Position numbers and translations under genes: made by a program. Below, in pieces: positions 57,761-64,000 of a DNA stretch of 64,000 nucleotides. Numbering within the stretch: the first letter of the stretch is position 1; every line of letters begins with the position of its first letter. Below the pieces are notes generated by a model. That model was not told where the DNA came from. It did not search any database and worked only from the letters and a program-made list of their open reading frames with translations. This stretch comes from Lycorma delicatula (lineage: Eukaryota > Arthropoda > Insecta > Hemiptera > Fulgoridae): assembly GCF_047948215.1 (NCBI RefSeq), contig NC_134456.1, positions 84,460,515 through 84,524,514 on the forward strand, written 5' to 3'.

Positions 57761-59104
57761 CAACTTAAAAATAAATATCATTACTCTCATTGAAACTCTT
57801 ACTAACGATCGCTTGTATTCAAAAGCATTGTTTTTACATAAATCATACATACTTTTGCGGGTTCTTTTCTTTTGAAAGAGGCAAATAAAAGTAAAACTAA
57901 AACATAAAAACATACGCCAATAAACTGAAAAAACTATAATAAAAAAAAAAATTAAACCTAAATTAATTAAAAAAGAATAGGAAGAGATATTGAAGTAGTG
58001 AATTTGACATCGACTAAAAAAAGTCTAAAGTTATAGAAATGTTATTTTCCCCTTTAAGGGTGGTTTTTAATGGTTTTTTAACGTAAGTTCATTTAAAATT
58101 TTTTACCTTGATAAAATTACGTAGAAGAATGAAATAAAAATTATTACCAGCCGTAACTGAGACCGGGATATTATTTTTTCCCGCAAATTTTCAAAACTAA
58201 TTCTTACAAATTTTCGAGTAAAAATAAATTTAAGTCAGAATGTATATAACCCTGATCAATAATAAGTTAACGATAAATAGAAATCGATTTTAATTTTCTG
58301 TTTACAATATGCTTCAGTTACAACTATCTGGAAAAACTTACAACAGGATCAGCAGAAGAAAATCATGTCCAAAATAATACAGAATCAATGAATTTGAGAA
58401 TTTTGGAAACAACTTAAATGTACACGAAAAAACTAACCCGGTCGAATTACTAACCTCTCTTCTATTTTTATGTTGTAAAAATGTTTTCCCCAATATTCTA
58501 TAAGATGTAACTCAAATTGGAAGTCTTAATAACGATAGATTTAATTTAATCACAAAAACCCCTTGATTATAAAATCAATAGGCTCTACAGTTGTTCTAGG
58601 ATGTAAAAGAAAAAAAGTTTACAAGAGATAGAAATATCCTATATACTCATGTACTTATCCGACCAAGGGTTGGTCACCGCCAGTCACCCGTAATGCTTTA
58701 TATCACTGAATTATAAATTCCTTATCTTACGACGAGTCTTAACAACTATATTATTTCCTTTTTTGTGCAATTTCACGGATAACTAAGAACTGTTTTTTTT
58801 TTTACTTTAAGAATCTAAAAAAAAATTACTTCAAGAAACTTAATAAAACGGTACCCTTATCATTATTACAAAACATTAATTATATCTACGCATTATATAT
58901 TCAGTTTTGAAATCATCACACCTCTTGAGGAGGGGCTCCTTTAAAAATTTAAAACCGGGCAATAAATGATTATTTGGCGCACATAGATATGAATGAATAT
59001 GCAGACAGATTTTAGTAAATTGAATATTCTTCTTAATCCGCGAACATACAAAAACGAGAAAAAAGAAAACTAACTTCTCTCTCTCTGTCTATATATATAT
59101 ATAT
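57761..59104. other. AT-rich sequence, nothing recognised
   Basis: No coding or repeat match. Confidence 0.3.
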
Positions 59105-59232
59105 CCACGAGATGCCCGATCTATATGCCCGATATATGTATATATATCCACGAGATGCCCGATCTATATGCCCGATATATGTATATATATCCACGAGATG
59201 CCCGATATAAATATATATATCGGGCGTCTCGG
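59105..59232. repeat. 43-bp minisatellite ending in an inverted repeat
   Basis: The unit starts CCACGAGATGCCCGATC at 59105, 59148 and 59191, exactly 43 bases apart; the third unit is partial. It closes with CGAGATGCCCGATAT facing ATATCGGGCGTCTCG, which can fold into a hairpin. The ORF across it is a translation of the repeat. Confidence 0.85.
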
Positions 59233-61106
59233 GGAAAGTGATGACCAAACTAAAGAGACTGACGACTGATTCAAGACATCAAAATAAACAAAAAAACTTA
59301 TTTATGGACAAATATCCTACGACTCGCTTCATTTTCCCTCTATCCGGCATTTTCTGATTTTTTTTAATAAGAACTTATACTTTAAGATCGGATTGAAGTA
59401 ACAATAATAATAAAATTTTATTTCTGAATAAGAGATAATTACAACAATTACGTAATCAACATTTTATAGACGTGACCAAGAACTGGTCGTCTATCAGGTT
59501 TTCTTATAATTAATTATTCTAGTACAAACAAAACAAGGATAACATAATGATATAAAAAAATAACCGCAAAGTAATAAAAAAAAGTTAATTCACAGTAATA
59601 TCGAAAATCCTACGACCATTAAGAGTTAGACAAAATAAAATAAAACTAGAAAAAAAAACAAATACAACACTAGCGAACACTATGTTCAAGTTTCCTTGAA
59701 TCCCTATCCAATTCGCTGAAAATAAATTACGATCAATGTAGCTTGATTATGACCATAGTTGAAGTTGTGTGCAACGGAATTCAGCGGTATATAAACCATC
59801 CTAAATACAAGCACACTGGCATACAACTCCCCCCCCCCCTTAAGCACGCTTACTAAATTTGTCAATTAGCTTTTAAAAATTTAGTTCGTATACATAATAG
59901 TCTGCAAATAAACTACATCTGTTAAGACCACACGCACCTAATAAATCTCATCAGCCTTTTCCAATCGCTTCCATTAAGTAGGTTAATTATCTATTCCTCC
60001 GTCAAGATAACGTGCACAGCCACTGCCCGTCATCACACCAGGACTCTTATTTAATCTCCATAGTGCACCTGGCGTTTAAAATATCACCGACGTTTCGCTC
60101 CTGTTAAAATTACCAGTAAAACAATTCCAATCCCGAAGTTTGTAAATACATACGATTGTAAATCTTATGAAAAAACGACCTTTCCATGTGTGCCAACGAT
60201 TTCTCCCATAAATCCTTCATCGTGCATTTATTCTCAACTTTCAGCTGTACATTCCAATCGCTCGCGCCACTCACACCCTCGCTAAATTCACAGCAGTACC
60301 TTTCCGCCACCCCTCCCACTACCTTCCGATATTGTATTCGATAAATTTAATAGAAAGTTTACGTGCCGCCAGCGATATTCTTCTAAGGTTAAAATCTTTT
60401 TAATATATTTATAAATCGTACTAAAAGGAAATAAAATTAATCTTGCCCGATTTCAAGTGCATCATTACATAATTAGGAGTGCCCTGCGAAAAACGAACTA
60501 ACGTTTTATAAAAAAAAAAAAAAAAAAAAAAAAATCTTAAGCAAAGCCTCTTACTCATCCCATATACAAACACCCAAAACCTGTTTCCCAGATGTTACCA
60601 CCGCCCTAGTTACCGCTACAAAACGCCCCGCACTTGCTTTTTACCGGTACTTCATTATTAGCAAAAAAAAACAACTATTCTATATATAATTCAAACCATA
60701 TTTAGCTAGTATAGTATATATAGCTTAGTAGCTAGTAAGCTAAACCATATTTAGCACGTTGTTCTCTTACAAGAGAGAGCACGTTGCTCTCCGATAGGCA
60801 GCAAAGTGAAAATAACGCCCAAGTAATAGTATTTATTGACCGCTTAGGTCTGATCGTTTCCCTGAAACCAATTTTCATGTCTCGCTAGCCATAACCACAA
60901 TCCTCTCCTGAAAATCCATAATCTTTGATTTTTTCATATTAATTATTAATTCCCATATTGGGAAAAAATTTTTGGTTATGTTTTCTTTTTAATTTGATTT
61001 GTAAAAATAAAAATTTAATAAGAAAATGAAGAGCCTTCTCCAGTTTTACTTAATAGTCGGTTTTACTTTAAAAAATAAAAATAAAAATTTATATAAACTG
61101 TTCATA
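59233..61106. other. AT-rich sequence with homopolymer runs
   Basis: A C-run (about 11) near 59828 and an A-run (about 24) at 60509-60533. A 69-codon minus ORF at 60110-60319 (ending KDLWEKSLAHMERSFF) shows no motif. No repeat match. Confidence 0.3.
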
Positions 61107-61912
61107 ACATTTACTTACTTGTACGAAGTAAAGGAAGTATTGTGATGGCGAAAAATGTCGGTTTTCAGATTTCAACTAAAATATCAATTTTCAATAGTTT
61201 CGGCGTGACGTCTGTACGTACGTATACATCTCGCATAACTCAAAAACGATTAGCTGTAACATGTTGAAATTACGAATTTACGACTTTTGTAACATCTAAT
61301 TGAGCATCTCCACTTTATATTGCAATCAACTGAACCGAAAGTGTTAAAAAAAGTCTAAAATCAAAAACATTTGGATTTTGGTTTCTTAACTGCAGTAATC
61401 GGCCCTCATTGATAGTTTTTACATCATAAGTGGTAGTTATTTTCATTGGTTCCAGAGTTATAGCCAAATAACATTTTAATTAATGAAATATTTGGATCTT
61501 ACAAGGGGAAGGAACATCAGTTAGATGAGACTTCATCTTCTTTTCTTTTGTTTGACTTTTTTTCTAAATTTAAATACGAATATATTGATTTATTAATATC
61601 TATTAACCTCTAATTATAAAAAGAAATGCATGATAAATAATATTAAAAAAAAAAAAAAACAATTAAAAAAAATATGAAAAAACATAAAAAATTATTAATA
61701 AAATAAAATTTTATGTTCTTTGCATTTAAAAAAATGTGTACATGTAATTTTACAGGCGTACAACGAAGTCGTCATGTGGTGTCCACATCACATTTTTTTT
61801 TAATTGAAATATATTGATTTATTAAAAGTTATTAACCTCTGTAAAAAAAGTGTATATATAATTTAATAGGCGTACAAGGAAGTCATGAGGTGACCAAATC
61901 ATTTTTTTTCTA
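61107..61912 (+). mobile_element. Family P repeat, copy P7, with an extra 3' tail
   Basis: The start is slightly damaged (TTACTTACTTGTACGAAG then TAAAGGAAGT). The body is full, the T-arm-like core is mutated (ATCAGTTAGATGAGAC), and the tail ends with CATGTGGTGTCCACATCAC near 61790. About 120 bases later a second tail fragment ends CGTACAAGGAAGTCATGAGG. As in P4, the 3' end is duplicated. Confidence 0.75.
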
Positions 61913-62599
61913 AAAGCATCAGAAATGTACTGTAATGATCAGCTTTAAAAAATCTTATCTTAATTCATGATTAAATTTCATATTCTCATAATAGTATATT
62001 ATAGTAGTTCTCGTAAAAAGGAAAAACGGCTTGTATAATTTTTTATGTTAACATGTTTTTGATGACATCATTAAGATTTAATGTTATCTCCTCATATCTC
62101 TCGGAAGAAATTTCATATGTCAAATGAAAGTTACAAATTTCTTATTTCTTCAATAGTATATATGGTTAATATTATTATTTATTACATCGTAAAATGCCAT
62201 AACAATTGTCAACTCCATATATTATATCTGACGAATATATTAGGTTTATTGCGAGAAAGTTTGTAAGAATATAAATATTCTTTCCCCAAATTTTCATTAC
62301 GTATATCTCATTAACGTTGTAACCTTGTTGTTTCTTGCAGTTGTTACTATAATATTTTGTTACAAATTTAGGCGTTATGAAATTCAGTAAAAAATTTTTT
62401 TTTTTTTTTCATTACTTAACTTTATTTATACTTTGGCCTACTAGAAAAGAATTTACATTATCCCCTATTTCACTGAAAAAAAACTTTCTGACAAAATCTT
62501 TTCAACACAAAGAATATTACTTCGTCGATAGGTTTTACAGACGTTTCAAAGAATACCGTGTAATTACATACTATCAACGAACAGACATACATCCGGAAA
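61913..62599. other. AT-rich sequence with a motif-free open frame
   Basis: The frame 62353-62622 reads FVDRFYRRFKEYRVITYYQR near its end but matches no known family. Its last bases overlap the start of family C copy C3. Not called as a gene. Confidence 0.25.
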
Positions 62600-62653
62600 G
62601 TTTTGACGTGAAACGTCTTTAAAATCTCACAGAAAGATAGGGGTACCAGAACA

Positions 62654-62815
62654 AACTGCCAGCCTTTGGCGCGAGCGGTAGCGCCTCCCTCGGCTTTTCA
62701 TCCGGAGGTCCCGGGTTCGAATCCCGGTCAGGCACGGCATTTTCACACACGCTACAAATCAATCATCTCATCCCCTGAACAAATACTTAACAGTGGATCC
62801 GGAGGTTAAAAAAAA
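62654..62815 (+). mobile_element. SINE A, copy A3, with exact 11-bp target-site duplication
   Basis: GTACCAGAACA at 62643-62653 and 62816-62826 is a perfect duplication bounding the SINE. The head has TTTGGCGCGAGCGGTAG (A box) and GGGTTCGAATCCCGGTC (B box, intact). The body is GGCACGGCATTTTCACAC and CTACAAATCAATCATCTC, with an A-run at the end. Best preserved of the three copies. Inserted inside C3, so it is younger than C3. Confidence 0.9.
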
Positions 62816-63268
62816 GTACCAGAACAGAAATTTGTTGCGCAACGAAAATGCCTATATCGTCCTGCCTTAATAACTTCCAACTATTAGTCTCAGAGAGGTA
62901 AATAAGGTGTCATCTTATAACTTACATTAGCTCGCCGATACGACTGAGTTTGCGTCACTGGTGACCGGGTAAGAGGTGAGGGGGCACAGCCCAGATCGAC
63001 CAAAACTGACGGTCTCGCTCATTTCTATATAGTGTAGCACACGACTTAGACATGATAGCGCAGTGATTCGTGTGTCGAGTTTAGTTTACAGAGATCCATC
63101 GATTTAAGTAATAATAAGAGTAATTTGGACAACATTTATGCGTAAAAATCTAAAATTAAACAAGTAAAAAATATAAAAATTCAATACATTAGCCTCAGCC
63201 CGCGCAAAAGCCGGCCGGAAATATAAATTACGCATATCGTTGAAAAGGGGAGGTTATGGGCCACGCAC

Positions 63269-64000
63269 ATGTACCCCATGTCCGGTGCCAAGCGAGCGAG
63301 ACTATTTCGGGAGCGTCGCAAAGCTGGCACGTCGCGATCAGTGAACGACACCGACGGCGTGAGCACCTTTACCGCTGCTGTACCAGAACTAACGGACATA
63401 ACGAGTGAAGATAATACCCATACGGGGTGTCGAAGACGTCCCCGGGCTGACGAAAATATCAATATCAGTCGAATTGATGAGATGCAGGATCATTGGCGTG
63501 CGGCGGGCAATCGCTAGGTAGATCGTCCGTCCACCTCGTCCGAACCGCCTATCGCAGGAGTTTCTGCAGCCGAAAGTTCTGCAACCTGCAGAAACCTACA
63601 AAGCTTCACAAGCTGCAGAGAAATCATGGTCGATGTCAACAGTCTGCGCGGCAACTTCGTCTTGAGAAAAAATAACGTCGGCGACGACATATCCCTGGTG
63701 GACATGAAAGTCGAAGAAGATCCGCTGTTTATTCTCGGTGACGTATATATACAATATAAAGCGTCGGTCGAAGATGTTAAGCTAAGCCTTTATTAATCGT
63801 TCCTGCCATATTCAGCAAACTTGACGAAATTATTATCAAGCTCTGAACCAGACTTCGAGACTTCAATCTTATTTGTGGCGATTTCAATAACGATTCACGA
63901 CATATTCCTCGACAACTTCCTCGGTGACTTCAAGTTTAAATTCAGCCTCAACTACGTGCCCACAGAACCAACAACACTGGGCGACACCACTATCGATTGT
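63269..64000 (+). pseudogene. EEP-nuclease-containing element ORF (family C), partial and damaged
   Basis: One frame runs from ATG 63269 to 63796 with an internal TAG at 63515-63517. It begins MYPMSGAKRARLFRERRKAG, Arg-rich, and later reads MVDVNSLRGNFVLRKNN, EDPLFILGDVYIQYKASVED and VKLSLY before TAA. The same frame resumes SFLPYSANLTKL. A shifted stretch holds LICGDFNNDS near 63878-63908, the metal-binding GDFN motif of endonuclease/exonuclease/phosphatase proteins. Then DNFLGDFKFKFSLNYVPTEP and TTLGDTTIDC reach the edge. EEP enzymes of mobile elements nick target DNA. Two stops and a frame change mean this copy is inactive. Confidence 0.6.

Larger units (their letters stand above)
62600..64000 (+). 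mobile_element. Family C element, copy C3, coding, runs off the window
   Basis: The 5' part (TTTTGACGTGAAACGTC at 62600, GTACCAGAACAGAAATTTG at 62816, ATCGTCCTGCCTTAATAAC, AACTTACATTAGCTCGCCG) matches C1 and C2. SINE A3 interrupts it at 62654-62815. From 63269 to the window end the element is coding. C2 and C1 look like internal deletions of such an element. The class is uncertain: an EEP nuclease is found in non-LTR elements and in Helentron-type elements. Confidence 0.65.

Noticed and set aside
62325..62622. Host exon after the TTGTTTCTTGCAG acceptor-like site
   Set aside because: The following frame has a stop at 62350-62352 between the site and the ORF, and the ORF's end overlaps family C.
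62654..62730. A tRNA gene
   Set aside because: The A and B boxes are present, but the sequence has a SINE body, an A-tail and a target duplication, and the acceptor stem does not close.
1..64000. CRISPR array, bacterial operon, rRNA or viral gene
   Set aside because: No regularly spaced repeats of the right form, no bacterial gene organisation, no rRNA wording and no viral protein motif were seen; the sequence is that of an insect-like nuclear genome.

Overview
The window is eukaryotic, AT-rich, gene-poor DNA crowded with repeats. The mix of mariner transposons, R1-like and other non-LTR retrotransposons, tRNA-derived SINEs and an arthropod-type TATA/Inr pair points to an insect. A hemimetabolous insect such as a hemipteran is my guess; the species cannot be fixed from the sequence. 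No complete host gene, rRNA gene, functional tRNA gene or CRISPR array is visible. Host coding signal is limited to one probable C-terminal exon entering at base 1 (1-126), a few unrecognised exon-like open stretches (5642-5881, 6256-6453, 15424-15609) and a CpG-rich patch with a short start and a consensus splice donor (about 56300-56600).

Most of what can be named is mobile DNA. Retroelements: an ORF1-only non-LTR element (about 6880-9055), two degenerate reverse-transcriptase fragments of one LINE lineage (24930-25965 and 32650-33835, both minus), R1-like 3' ends (24400-24875, 50790-51345) and another LINE tail (57350-57760, minus). Cut-and-paste elements: three dead mariners (36175-37460, 43053-44124, 44191-45458), four remnants of a DDE family whose N-terminal domain I recall as DUF4817 (14200-14425, 29033-29993, 47650-48230 and 53534-55945, the last with inverted repeats near 0.5 kb), and one hAT pseudogene (about 23215-24010).

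Non-coding dispersed families, named here for reference: family P (seven copies, 0.55-0.9 kb, a hairpin at the 5' end, a palindrome at the 3' end and a tRNA T-arm-like core); family C (three copies, one carrying a coding region with an EEP-nuclease signature that runs off the window end); SINE A (three copies); SINE B (five copies plus a diverged relative); repeat F (two copies); repeat G (two copies); and several foldback elements. Nested insertions order some events: SINE A sits inside P1 and inside C3, and P2 abuts a LINE.

The rest is AT-rich sequence with microsatellites and no assignable function, probably intronic or intergenic. Element genes act only in their own mobility here, and every one that can be read is broken. 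The most interesting items are family P, family C with its apparent deletion derivatives, the ORF1-only LINE, and the transposon with unusually long inverted repeats.
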